From Condylostoma magnum (taxonomy: Eukaryota; Ciliophora; Heterotrichea; Heterotrichida; Condylostomatidae), in contig CAKKTI010000080.1 of assembly GCA_920105805.1 (NCBI GenBank), positions 2,825-66,824 on the forward strand: a stretch of 64,000 nucleotides of DNA. The letters run 5' to 3'. The notes beneath the pieces were generated by a model. It was not told the DNA's origin, ran no database searches, and saw only the letters and a program-made list of their open reading frames with translations. Made by a program: the position numbers and the translations under genes. Below, in pieces: positions 46,295 through 59,489 of this stretch. How positions within the stretch are numbered: position 1 is the stretch's first letter; each line of letters starts with the position of its first letter.

Positions 46295-46696
46295 ATGGTG
46301 ATTATATTACTATCTTTCTTCGCATTAGTAACATGCTACATGTTGGAAATTTGATAGATTTATGAGAGATATTTTTAGATATCTATAAGTAAAAAATTTT
46401 CTAGCATTTAAAATTTTTTTGTATGATTCCTATCTAATTATTCTATATTAGCTTTTTCTTATAAATATCATATTAAGATAAACAGAACGTTAATATACCT
46501 TGAAGAATACTTTAATGTAGGAATAAACCAACATACCTAGGGCAATATCCAACAGATGTATTAGGATTATGCATTAAAATAGTATAGTTGTATCAGGAAG
46601 TATTAAATAATCCAAATAACATTAGAGATATTGGCAGACACGATAAGGAAGTATGAATATCTAGCTTTACTTATTCAAAATATTAATAAAACTTAA
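46295..46696 (+). CDS. Hypothetical small membrane protein
   Basis: A 133-residue frame, not recognised. The N-terminus MVIILLSFFALVTCYMLEIW is a signal anchor or membrane helix, followed by amphipathic, Q-rich helical sequence (NIQQMYQDYALKQYSCIRKY, ITLEILADTIRKYEYLALL). Its TAA at 46694 lies exactly 8 bp before the ATG of the IQ-motif gene, the same gap seen at two secure gene pairs here. Upstream, 46015-46294 is AT-rich spacer with nothing recognised. Confidence 0.45.
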
Positions 46697-46704
46697 CTCA
46701 TAAA

Positions 46705-49700
46705 ATGTCTAATAATTTTAGAATTCCTTCAATAAGTATTAACAAAATTCCTTAAGATAAACCTCTACAGTCAGATAGATTATTAGAAGCTTCAAGTATA
46801 AGAGAATTAAGTGATGTAATTGCCCGAGCTGAGTGCACTCGTAATGGCATTCAATATTTAGTAACAATGTCAAAATTACCTTCAGCTGATCAAAATTTCT
46901 ATAGATCTGGGCAAATTTCCATCAAAGCTGTCCCAGTTAAAGGAGGAATTACTCCAGAAGGATTAGTTGTACCTTTTGTGGAACTATTTGAAATGTTAAA
47001 CCTATGAGAATATAGTGATTTTTTCTAGAATACCAGACCAGTCTTTAACTTAATTGATATTGTTGATAATTGTATAGTGATAAAGCGAAATGCTGAAAAG
47101 AAAAAGTTTTTGTTATCGATTAACAAGATTTTAGATAATAAGCCTTATGAGTTACAGTTTTTCTAGCTTGATTAGGAGGGTCATTTAATGATTCAGTGCT
47201 ACGGGTAGTTCAATGAAAGGAATAAAGTTGCTCCATTGTAGATTACCACTACGGAGATTGGAAACATACTGGAGATAAATCCTAAAACGGTTGTGTCTGT
47301 TCTGAGTACTGTTGCTGAGCACATTGTTATTGATGAGGGGAATACACTAGGATTGAATAAGCGAGTTGTCAAGAGAGAAAATGAAAGTATTAGTATAAAT
47401 ATACAAACTCCAATGGCATTCTAATCAAAGTTAAATCCGAAGGGCTCAGTGGTTTAAATCATGAAAAATTTTACATAAGGGGCTATTGCTATAGCTAAAA
47501 CTAAGGAATAGCAATCTGCTGAGTTAATTTAAAGGTGCTATAAGGGATATAAATGCAGAGAAATGCTAAGACTTTTGATGAAAAATAATGAGAATAAGTA
47601 AAGTAAAGTATGTTTGTATAGACAAGGAAAAATTCTTAATAAAATTCCATTTCTTGAGTCAATTTTTAGTGTAAAGGAAAAAATTCAGCATAGAACTACA
47701 GTGTTAAACTGATTGAAAAACTATAAGAGGAATACGACTATAGAAATACCTGATTATTATATTGAAGTAAGGAATTTGAATAATAATAGAATACACTATA
47801 AGAAAATAAAAAACCCTAAAGAATACGTTTTTGGGTTTCAATAATCTCATAGTTATAAATTGATTTTAGATGCAATAAAACTAACTCAGAATGGTCCAGC
47901 CTTTCAGAGAACTGTGTACCATACCAGTAACATAAATGTGTTCTAAAGCAAAGATTTTTCATTCTTTGAGGAATAAGAAGAGTCCTTTATAGTAAATCCT
48001 AATTAATCAAGTGATTCTGAAGATTTTAATTTAGAGTTACTTTTTGATTAGGAGCAAAGATCTTTAATTTATTAGACGAAAAGGTATTTCCCATAATTAG
48101 AATCAAAGACATAAATAACAGTTTATAAAGAAAACTAAGGATATTTGATAGAGCTCTGCCCAATGAAAAATTCAGAGCTAGAAAATTGGATTATATAGGG
48201 AAAGTTTAGCTATTAGTCTTTAAATAGCATATACGGATGGTCATTAAATCCTAGACTAATCACCTAAGATTTGCAATTGTAAGGAGAAAAACTTATACTA
48301 ACCCGTGAAAAAGTAAACCACTAAGACATTCCTCTACCAGATACTAAAGAACTGACTGCTTTTGAGTAAACAATACCGGATGATCCTTACTTTAAATATT
48401 ATAATGATCATGTTATTTTATAGGAGTAAAAGGTTATAAATAAAGAAGATTCCAACATTATAATGAGTCTACGTAAAAGGAGCGATAAACCAGTATACGT
48501 ACTAGAAATTGACGATATGCTGATTTTTGAAGTAATACAAGAATAAGCTGTAGTTAAAGTTAAATGAGCTAATATATTACTGACTGATGCATCTAGGATT
48601 GTAGGAATTTCAAAAGATTTCACTGTTGCAATTGGACACTATATAATAAAAAACATGCTTGTTGTAAATGAATTTGCAGCGTACATTGACTATGGTCAGC
48701 CTCCTATAAATCTAAATTAAGTAGTTTCTTTTATATAAAGCTATATACGAAGATTTATATGCAGATGTTGGTATTTGAGGAATAGAGTACATATTAAAGA
48801 AAGTTTAGTCACTTTGTTAAAAGTTGATTTAAATGATGAGCCTTGCACTATTTTTGCTTATAGGTCTTAAAATGGGATAAAACTTAAAGCCTTCTTTGAA
48901 GATGAAACTGTCATTTTACTTTATGTTGATCTAGATTTTCTACAATGTTCTAATAATAATACTAATCTAAATCCTAAACAATTTTTAGAGAAAGTACTGA
49001 TCCCAAGATTACAACTAAATAAAAGCTCTTCATAAAAAAGACTTATACTACCTAATAATTTAAGCTATTCAAGTGTCAATGAATCAAAGAGTTAAACAAT
49101 TATTGAAAGCTCGCATACTTAAGTATACTAAGATACTAACAGAATGGATAGCAGCAGATTGCAGTAATCATTTTTAAGCAGTAGTAAAAACAACACTGTA
49201 CTACAGCTTTCAACTCTAAGTGATTTGAAATCAAATCCAGATGAAAGTTCAAATAATAATCTAATAATGAAAGTTGGCTATGATATTTCGGGAAGAGACT
49301 TTTTTATAAGCTTTTTCTGATAAGAAGGTTTTATTAAGATCTAAGCCTAAGACCTAAAATCAGAGAAGATCTTAACCACTTATGTACAAATTCCTAAGTT
49401 TCTAGATAAAAACATAAAGAACTTAGAGGATTATTGCAACTAACTTCTAAAAATACTTACACTTGCTAGAAATAAACAAAATAAAGTGATTTTGCAAATA
49501 AGCAAGCGTAAGTAATTAAAATACTAGCCACTATTTGAAACATAATAGAAGATAAATGGAGTAATGCACTCAATCCGTGTATTTATTCGCCATAAAGGCC
49601 TGTAAATAGTGGCCTACAATAACAAAAAGAGCTATTAACTAAATCTAGGTTCAATCCGTATAAAAAGTCGTTAAGAAGCAATAGGCGAGTTGAAGTAAAT

Positions 49701-49767
49701 CTGTGAAAATCTTAAAATAGTTGAGATTCTAGGCAAGGAAAACTTAGTTTACATTCCTCCTACATAA
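46705..49767 (+). CDS. Large IQ-motif protein
   Basis: A 1020-residue protein that I cannot assign. Two IQ motifs are clear: near residue 275 (LIQRCYKGYKCREMLRLL) and near 671 (FIQSYIRRFICRCWYLRNRV), so it should bind calmodulin or centrin. Between and after them are beta-rich segments with repeated themes (YKENQGYLIELCPMKNSE, RKRSDKPVYVLEIDDMLIF) that may form a repeat domain. No membrane helix is visible. It sits between the TRP-like channel and the IP3 receptor on the same strand; its stop TAA at 49765 is 4 bp before the IP3 receptor ATG. A role as a calcium-sensing scaffold is inferred. Confidence 0.8.
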
Positions 49768-49771
49768 AAAT

Positions 49772-52700
49772 ATGGAAGATAAATTTGTTAGATTTGGAGA
49801 CTACGTATACCTGCAAGGAAACGACCAGCAAGGTTACTTAACATCCTTTGGCTTCTAAGACCCTCTTTGCTTTAGTGACACTGATTCAAAGTGGAACTAC
49901 ACTTCTCGGTACTAGATCTTTTAAATTCTCCCAAAACTTTCTTATGAAAGCCGAAGTGAGTATTAATAGCAGTTGCAAAGGAGCTCAATTAACATTACTC
50001 GTTAGTTTGGCAAGCGAAGAGCCACAACCTTTATTCCACATGACTTACAGGAGATTACACTTATATAAGGACTGTAGTCCCGAGCTCAGATAGAAGACGA
50101 GTTGAATGAAAAGACTTTGCAATAGAGAATCGGGGATATTGTTACATACGGGCAAGAAATTGAATTAAAGCACATGAGTACAGGACTAACTCTACAAGCT
50201 AGAAACGATTTTGCTTTAAGTGACAGGTCTTGCTTCAAGGTGGAAGTTAGTCCTCTAGTAGGCCCAGCTATGCACTTTTTAATCCGATCTAAGTTTAAAA
50301 TACGTCAAGAGGGTGACAAGGTCACGTACAACGACCGCATACTCTTCATTAACCAAAAAATGGAGAAATACTTACACCTGAGTGAGCATCCCATGGATAT
50401 TGCCTACAGCTGCTCAGCTACTATAGCAAATATACCGGATCTTCGGCCCCATCCGCAGCTCATTTCAAAAATCCACGAAGTGAATGTATCAGACTACCAG
50501 TCCTCCTGAAAGCTAGTTTTATTCTCCAGAAGCCCAAAGCACAATCATACTCTATACGGAGGCGATATAATAAGACTCAGCCATACAGAGTTTGGAGGAT
50601 TTTTAGCAAACGAGGGACATGATTTTACTAGTGATGGGTGTCCTGAACTAACTTTAAATAATTATAAGGGAGAGGAGGATCTAGAGGAGTCCTCAGCCAC
50701 AACCTTGTTTATTTTGGAGCATGATTCTTCATTTCTCCCAGGAAGCGAGTGTAAATGGAAATCCGGGGATGCCCCAGCTAAGTATAGGCTCAGGAGCTTT
50801 AGCTCTAATAGATACGTGTGTATTCTAGATGAAACAATGTCCTTGAGCGGGTATATTCTAGAAAATGATATAGATCAAGACTAGTATAATCTTACGTTTA
50901 AGAGGACTGGATATGAAATGGATGATAAAATAAGGAATAATTCTATTGTAAAGATAAAATCTTACAAGCCACCAGCTTACATATCAACTAGTAAGGAAGA
51001 ATGGGCACTTGGAGGAATGAGAGCGTTCAGGGCTGATAGTATTATTGAGGAGCCAGGCTAAGATAGCTATATGAGTGATTAAATGTATAGTTAATTGGAT
51101 GACGAGGAGATTTAAATTCATAGAAACAAAATTTATCTAAGTGAATAGCCCAGTGAAGAAGATGCGTTTATTATCAAAAAGGCAGATGAAGATGAAATCG
51201 AGGAATTAGAGTTTATTATGAGCTGCTTATTAGAAATCAATCTAATGGCTTAGTACTTTGCATGTAATACTGAGCCAGATAAGGCAATGTATGCTAAGGT
51301 GGAAAACAATTTGAGTTAGTTGATCTTATTTGTTGTCGATGCTGAAAACGCAGATCCTCTTAAGGTAGAAGGATCGTCGTTTAGAAGACGTTAAAAGTTT
51401 TATAGGGAAATTGGTGTTATTTAGCTTATTTGTAGTATATTATACTTCAGTTTCTAGAATAATCAAAGTAGAGTCAAAAATTTAAAGATTAAAGACCCAC
51501 TTACAAAAATCTATAAACTATGTTTTGCTTTAATTAAGCACGCAGCTAAGGATTATAGGATTAATGAAATTTACTGTGCCTAGTGGCTTGGGCTATTTAT
51601 TAATCATGCTCATTTTTCCACAGAAGCAAACCCTATTGGTGCTGAAAACGCATTAGTTGTTATGTTGAATAATAACAAAAGGCTGCTAGAAAGATAGATA
51701 AAGGTATCAATGATCGAGTAATTTATAAACTTGTGTAAATAACATCAGAGAAATGAAAGATATATGAAACTTCTAACTGCTCTGTGCTCTTGTAATGGAG
51801 AACCAATTCTATCTAATTAAAATGCTGTGTCTGAGTTTCTTATTAAAAGAGATGATAATAAATCAGCTTTGATTATCCCTGTAAGATTTAATGCTAATGA
51901 TATTGAAGCTCATGTTGATGAATATGGGTGTTGAATCAGTTTAAGAAACTTCCCTATTGAATCGAAAACTAGAGATTCTAATAGGCTTTATAAGTATTTT
52001 CTGTCTTTGCTAGAGTTAGTAGCTGAACTTGCACTGGGTAGAAACCACAACACCTACGAGCTTGGGCATATTTTCACACTTGATGTATGTTATGCATGTG
52101 CCTCCAATGCAAAGCTAAACGAAGAGTTAAGAGCTCGCTTTATCAGAATTCTGTTGTATTTACATATAGACCAGGGTGAAATTTAAAGGTTAAATCTACC
52201 AAACTATACTCGTATATGAAATGATATAGAGCCAGATGACAACGCCTTCACGATTACTTCATGCAGAACAACACTTCCTCCTGCTTTATAAGAAATTAAA
52301 AACTTTGTATACAACTTCTTAATAAATTTAGAAGGAGTGTTTACAGTTTCCGATCCAGAACTGAACTTTCTTATAAAGGAAGTCTTAATACTTACTGAAT
52401 TTATGGTAAGCCACGGGTTCTATAAAACACATGAAGAACTATTCAGTCTTATAAATCCTATGATAGCATTACTAGATGGAACAAACGATATAATATATAT
52501 GGACATCCCATCATTGTAGTAACAAAACATATGAAGGAATAATCAATCTAACGTAGAAGAAAGTAAAATTATGAAGAAAAATCTAAGGTATCAAACCTCA
52601 GATAAAGTTAGTACTATAATGAACTGTAAAACTATTATATGCCGAATACTAAAGTGAGTTGTAGAAATACGTATTGATGCCCTAGTGAGTGAGTTTTTAG

Positions 52701-55700
52701 AAGAGTTTAGACTATCAAAAGAACCGCATTATTAGAGTCCATAAGCAAAAAGCTTAATGTTTAATCCTTAGCAATTATTATCAAACACAACCCTAACAAG
52801 ATAAGACAGTTAATTCATGAGAAAAGAAGAGATAAACCCTTTCGAGTTCTTCGGCAAAAGAGCCTTAAAGTTAGCTGATATGGTAACAGGCAGAAAACTA
52901 GGAATGGAGGAAGAGGAGCAAATAATTCTTATGGATTACGAAGTGGATAACAGACTAAGAAATCCGTTACTATGAATCGATAATATACTACAAAATGACT
53001 GCTTAGACTTGCCTACTATATGTGATAGGCCCTTTATAGCCATTCTACTGGATTTAACACTATACTAGAACAGTGAATTAGTAAATCATGCCTTTGAATT
53101 GCTCGTAAAACAGTTTTCATAGCGTTAATCAATGCTTTCAATCCTTAAAAACGTTTTACTATTAGAAAGAGAGCAGTCAATAGCTTCTATAATAAAGTTG
53201 AAAGATGAAATGAATGAATTAAGAAAAGCTGCTGAGGATAGTGAGACGTGGCTTGGAAGAGAGTACTCAGGATCTAATACCAAATCTAACTTTTCTAATG
53301 TTGATTCCTATGGAAGAGATATCTTTGTATAGTAAAGGCATGAGCAAGTTATACAGATATTTCAGAACTGTATCATGTTGTGTACTAATAGCGGAGAGAT
53401 TGTAGATGAGCCTGAAATTGAGGAATAAGAAGATATTCTTCCTTTGTCATTTTCTAAAAGAGGGTCTATTATTGGAAATATGAGAACTGGGCCTTTCAAC
53501 TTGTTTTAGAAAATTAACAATATGACAATTGAATCTGAGATCTATGAATTTTCAATATTTAATATAGGGGAAAAGTCTAATTCAGAAAATTAGCAGTTGT
53601 TGAATAATCTAGTCACATATAACTATGCTATTGAAATTATTAGGCAGAGAGGAATCACTTTAAATTACTCAAGAGAAAGACATTTTATCATTTTAAGGTA
53701 CTGTTATATCTTCTTAGCTAAATTTGTAAGGTAAAACAAGATAAATCAAGCACTTTTGTATGAGTATCTAAGTGACTTTTTACAAGATATTGAAGAAAGT
53801 GTTTTTGCTTTAACTTTAATAACTGAGATTTTTAGAGATAATTGGAGACTTTGTAATAAAATACCTATAAACTTGTACAAAGCACTTATTAAAGCTTTGA
53901 GTGAAGTGCCTATTTCACCTAAAAAATGCTAAATAATAGAGTCACTTAAAGTATTCTTATATGTAGATGGAAAATACATAAAAGAAAATCAAGCTGAGGC
54001 CATGAATAGTCTTGTAACCCACAGCTATCAATCTGTTATCATTTTATACCAGACTCCCGAAGAATTACAAAAGCTAAGGGATTTTATTCAAAATGTTTTA
54101 TTCCAATAAGATGTATCAACTGAAGCAGTAATGCCTCCAGAGCTTGATTACTTTATTTCAACAATTAAAATACTATGTGAATGTTCAGCAGATAAAAGCG
54201 CACAAGCTGAAATTATATGCTAGAAGTTGGTTCCAATCGAATTATTCCTAAAACTGATAGTAATTACTAGTTAATTATGACCCTTAAAGGAAATTCTGAT
54301 AAAGTTTTATTGGGAAGTCTATTTAGATATAGAGTTGCCAGCTGGCGATGATGAAAAATTAGTATGGTCAATACTAGATATCCTTACTGAGGATTTTGAG
54401 TTTCTTTATTAAAAGTACTTAATACATAATAATCCTATGGAATGGGTGAATAGATACATATAGTTTAATCAAAGTGTAAAGGTATATCAATGTGCTGTAA
54501 AATATGTGTATGATGTGGCTTTACCCTGTGTTACTGAAATTTTCACTAAATATTCATCAAGGTTTTCATTAGAAGTATATGGGCAGTAGATTAAAAGGCT
54601 TATTGACTCTATTTAACAATTAGAAGTATTTGCTCCTCAATTGGACTGTAAAGTTTAAGCTTAAAATTTTATAAGTCTAATAAAGGCCATAAACAAATTT
54701 GATTAATTCACTGCAAATATATCAAGTTAAGGACTACCTAATATCCAATATCACAAACGTAGTTTGACTAGAAGAAGAAATCAAGTTATTATACCGAAAA
54801 AGGCAGAAGGACTTATAGCGGTTGAGCTGCAAGAAAGTGTTAATAGTATAATGAATCTAGATATGATAAAAAATGCTATTGAATACGAGTTTGAGGAGAT
54901 TGCTAAGAATTTCATCAGTATATAAAAAATATCTAGAGATGCCTTTGGACAGGATAATATAATAGAAATGAAGGAAATATTATCAGCCCTAATAAATCTA
55001 TTAATGCCAAATGAGATAAACTTGGATAATCAGATGGCCATTATTGGTATTAAAATACTCAGAAAAATAATTGAGATAGAAAATCCTTAATTCAATACTC
55101 CATGCGTTGAATGAGACACTGCCGATTGAATTTAGTTCTAAAAGCCTATTTTTAAACGGTAAAATCTACTAACTGAGCTGAATGCGATAGATTTTCTGGT
55201 TTAGATAGTTATTTCTATTGATGATTATTACCTCTAAGCTGAAAGTATGCTGTTTTGCTGTGCTATGACTTTAGGGGGAAATCAAAAGGTTTAAAATAGG
55301 TTTTTAAAGGTTTTGTTAGAAGATGATTTAGGAAACATCTTTTTGCTTAGAATTAAAAACTTATTAGTAAAAACATTTGAGGCTGTCAAACATATAGAGT
55401 CATAGAAAATTAAGGATAATTACAACTTTGATTAACATGATGAAGAATAAAATAGTGAGAGTAGTGTAATTAGTAATGAATCTATTGATAGTTCTGATAG
55501 TTCTGATGATTATGATGATTTCACGGAAGATGAAGATAGTAATATTGAGTATTTAAAGGATGAAAGTGGATAAAAGCACTATTCAGCATAACAGGTCCTA
55601 ATAAATACTCTAAGATTTCTTTAATTGCTATGTGAAGGTCATCATGCTTCCTTTCAAAACTTTTTAAGATTTCAGAGAGTAGGTGATCTATAACATAGCA

Positions 55701-57847
55701 AAAGCTTTGATTTTATTACTTATGTCAGCATGATGCTGGGAACCTATATAAAATTTCTGCATAGTGATAACATACAGATAGGGTTTTAAATTCTAGACAC
55801 TCTGACTGAGTTTGTATAAGGACCTTGTGAGGAAAACTAACGAGTATTGTCACATGCAAAAATAATTGATAATGGAAGAGATTTGCTAGGAATTCTAAAA
55901 ACAAAGTAAGAAATGCAAGCCAGGGGGTTTGATAAAGAGTGTGATAGTGAGGAAATTTCTAACTTAAAATCTAAAACTGCAAATTTTTTACTGAGTATTT
56001 TAGAAGGAAGCTCAGATTAAGAAATTTTACGTAGAATTTCAGAGAGTTTAGATTTCAAAAGGATTAAAGAGAGGATGTTTGAAGTTTTTGAATATTTTGT
56101 AGTGAATTCATTAGGATTACAGCTGGAAAATGCTCCTTTAAGTACTATAAATTCTAGGATTAATAAAGATAGCTTTTTAGGCAGAATCAACGAAGGATTT
56201 AATCTATTTACACTTATACTAAAACTAGCTGATGAGTATCCATAAGCAGAAGCACAGATAAAAGAGAGCTCATTTGAGCCAAATGAATGAATTGCCTTTA
56301 ACTTCTTTAAAATGCACACTGGACGCATAGAAGTACTAGTAAAGGATAACTTAACACGTGTTTATTTCCCTATACAGCCGGTTTGCTAGTATATTTCTCC
56401 TTCAAGCAAGATTGATTTAATGACAAATGTAAAAAGAGACAGTCCAAGTGAAAAAATTATTGATTTATTATACAGATCAACATATTTAATTGAGGAAATG
56501 TACCATAATGAAAAATTAGGACGGTCTAAGTTTTAAATGTCTCCTCAAAGGGTGTTAATGCTAAGGGACACATCAATGATAGTCACTTTGTTTATAAATT
56601 ATGTTATCTTGTTTGCATATGATATAGAAGATAGGGAGAACAGGGTTATATCAGAAGATGCCAAAATTGCAATTTCTATATTAGGTATTTGAGTAATTGT
56701 GCTAAATAGCATTGTATTGTTAGGCTGGTATATTCTAAAAGCTGAATTAGTGATGTCAAGAGGATGATAGGAATTTTGTGCAGATAATGTAAATAAAAAG
56801 AAAAGCTATGATATTCCTATTGAGTAAATGAATATTAATCAAACTTACAATTTACTTATTACTGAAGGTCCGTAGGTATTTGAAAAGTCAGGAATACCAC
56901 ATTTCACTACAAAGGTGTTTTATTGGTATTATACATTGAGAATATTCTTTAGTGAGAGAGAGTTTATCTATTTTGCCTTCTATGTAGGATTTGCCGTTTT
57001 AGCCTAGTATTAGGACTTTTTCTACAGTATCCTACTTTTGGACGTTATTTATAGGTTTCCGACTCTAAGGAATGTTTTAGCGGCAATACAGAAGAATTAT
57101 GAGTAGTTGATTATGACAGCTATGCTAGGAATCATTTTTATCTATATATACAGTTTCTGAGGATTTCTCATAGATATAGAAATGTACTTTGATAAAACCA
57201 TTGGGTAATATGGTGAAAATTAATGTTAGAGTTTATGGTAATGCTTTATCACTACTTTAAATATAGGTTTAAGAATGGGAGGAGGTATTGCTGATGTTTT
57301 ATCAAAAATATCCTTTACTGAGAAAGAAAAATATTATTAAAGGCTGTTTTTTGACTTGTCATTTTTCATTATAGTGATTATTATTCTTCTTAATATCATT
57401 TTTGGTATTATAATCGATACTTTTGCTGAATTAAGAGATCTGAGGAATGGAATAAAATTAGATATGAAAACTAAGTGTATTATATGCAATATTGATAGAT
57501 ATACTGTAACTTTTACTCAGTTTGATAGAAACTCATATGGCTATGAGAAGCATATATGTGAAGACCATAATGTTTGGTGGTATATATATTTCTTAGTTCA
57601 TTTATAAATAAAAGATCCAACTGAGTACAATGGCATCGAGTCTAGTTGTAGTGATATGGTAAATTTTATGTAGATTTAAAAGAAGGATATTTCTTGGATT
57701 CCACTACATAAAGCTATTTGTTTAGGGGATCAAAAGAAACATAATTAAGAGGAAGATGATATGGAGTAACTTAATACAAGATTAGATGGTATTGAAAAAC
57801 AGTTAAAAGAATAACTTAAGCTTATAAGAAGTTTAAAGACTTATTAG
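49772..57847 (+). CDS. Inositol 1,4,5-trisphosphate receptor
   Basis: A 2691-residue calcium-release channel in a single uninterrupted frame; vertebrate IP3 receptors have about 2700. The N-terminal ligand-suppressor and MIR regions include GDIVTYGQEIELKHMSTG (near residue 120) and LYGGDIIRLSHTEFGGFL (near 262). RIH and RIH-associated helical regions fill the middle, with an acidic insert near residue 1910 (SSVISNESIDSSDSSDDYDD). Membrane helices begin near 2263. The pore motif is LRMGGGIADVL near 2500, then S6 SFFIIVIIILLNIIFGIII. The C-terminal zinc-binding segment CIICNIDRY...HICEDHN and KDPTEYNG match IP3 receptors. Stop TAG at 57845, or TAG at 57872. Confidence 0.97.
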
Positions 57848-58015
57848 TTAGGAATTACTTTGATATTTAATTAGTAGCAATGAAATGTTTTAGGTTAATA
57901 TATCGAAGGTAATGAAATGGTATATAGCTTGTTTATGCAATATTATAGTTAAAACACTTAAAATCATAACTACTATCTAAAATATAGCATTTTCGGATAT
58001 TTAATAAATAATAAA

Positions 58016-58777
58016 ATGCACAAAATTTCAATTCGAAATCCAAGACGGTAATAAAGAAGATAAGATAGCTAAAATGAAATAAACCCAATAATACATTTTA
58101 TCTACAGATTCTTTTTGATAATATTCATAGTAATATAGCAAATCCTAGTGTTTATATTCATAAAGATCCCACTAGGCATCCATGAAATCTACAGTACTAG
58201 AAAATCATCAGATCACCCATTTAAAAACTTACAAAACTCTGATATTATTCTATCTAAACGAAAAACCCTTATTTTAGACTTAGATGAAACATTGATACAT
58301 GCATCCTATCTAACTATGCCTAACTCATTCACTATTGAAATAGGAAATATTATCTTATACATCGCTAAAAGACCATACCTAGACTTTTTTATAACAGAAG
58401 CTGTTAATTATTACGATCTTGCATTATTCACAGCGTCAACAAAGGTGTATGCGGATGCAGTGTTAAAATTCCTCAACTATGACTCTTTAATTCCCAAAAG
58501 TAAGCGCTTCTATAGATAAAACTGTCGTAAAAATGATAGAGGTATATACTTAAAAGACATTAGCCTTGTGGAAAGAGATTTGAGTTAAACTTGCATAGTA
58601 GACAATACCCCTGAAGCATTTTCCCTACACAACAGTAATGGAATAGGCATAACAACTTGAAAATATGACCAAAATGACACTGAATTGCTTTCCTGCCTTC
58701 GCCTTTTGAAAGATATAGCCCATCGTGAGGACATTCGGTACTGTAATCTCGATATATCTCGATACGTAGTTAATTAA
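58016..58777 (+). CDS. CTDNEP1: CTD nuclear envelope phosphatase (Dullard-like)
   Basis: A 253-residue HAD phosphatase; human CTDNEP1 has 244. A membrane segment lies at residues ~28-52 (YRFFLIIFIVIQQILVFI), as in Dullard/Nem1 proteins that sit in the ER and nuclear envelope. The catalytic motif is LILDLDETLIHASY (DxDxT), followed by AKRPYLDFFITEA, LALFTASTKVYADAV, RFYRQNC, YLKDISLVERDLS and CIVDNTPEAFSLH. It would dephosphorylate lipin and control membrane synthesis. TAA at 58775 is the likely stop. If read as Q the frame would reach a TGA that overlaps the Rab6 ATG. Confidence 0.9.
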
Positions 58778-58803
58778 AATTTATTTAAAAAATGGAGGAA
58801 GTT

Positions 58804-59429
58804 ATGAGTAAACATATTCCTTCCGCTACCAAATATAAGATTGTATTTTTAGGAGACCTTTCAGTGGGTAAACCTCTATAATCAACCAGTTTATGTACGG
58901 CACCTTCGAGCCGAATCATCAGCCAACTATAGGAATAGATTTTTTATCTAAATCAATGTATGTGAATGATACCACTATACGGCTTTAATTATGAGATACT
59001 GCAGGATAGGAAAGATTCAGGTCCTTGATTCCTTCTTATATAAGAGACGCATCTGTTGCAGTTATAGTATATGATGTTACAGCACGGCAAAGCTTTAATA
59101 ATCTGGATTAATGGGTAGAAGATGTGAGGAATTAAAGAGGAGGAGATGTTATTATAATAATTGCAGGGAATAAGTCAGATTTAAGTGATAAAATAGCTGT
59201 TAATCTAAATGAAGCAGAGTAAAAAGCTGAAAAACTGCAAATTTGTCATGTTGAAGTCAGTGCGAAGACAGGTCATAATATTAAGGTACTGTTTAGAAAT
59301 ATTTCATAGAAGTTGCCAGGGATGAGAGACATGCCACTGGAGAATAATTCGGAATTTAGTAATGAACCTATCAATTTAGCAACTGTATAGCAAAATTAAA
59401 CAAATAAGGGTAAAAGAAGATGTTGTTAG
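58804..59429 (+). CDS. Rab6-like GTPase with one-base frameshift in the P-loop
   Basis: A small GTPase of about 208 residues, as human Rab6[15 protein letters not shown] opens the P-loop. The next bases read CCT CTA TAA, but the family's [12 protein letters not shown] appears one frame over, as if one A were missing after GGTAAA (near 58873). From there on the match is perfect: [47 protein letters not shown], and a prenylation end GKRRCC followed by TAG TAA. RLQLWDTAGQE shows TAA=Q, TGA=W and TAG=Q together. The break is more likely an assembly or homopolymer error than a dead gene, since the rest is intact. It acts in Golgi trafficking. Confidence 0.9.
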
Positions 59430-59489
59430 TAAATTTGTTTTATATATGGGTCTATATTACACAAGATTTGAATACAACCTAAACTGTTA

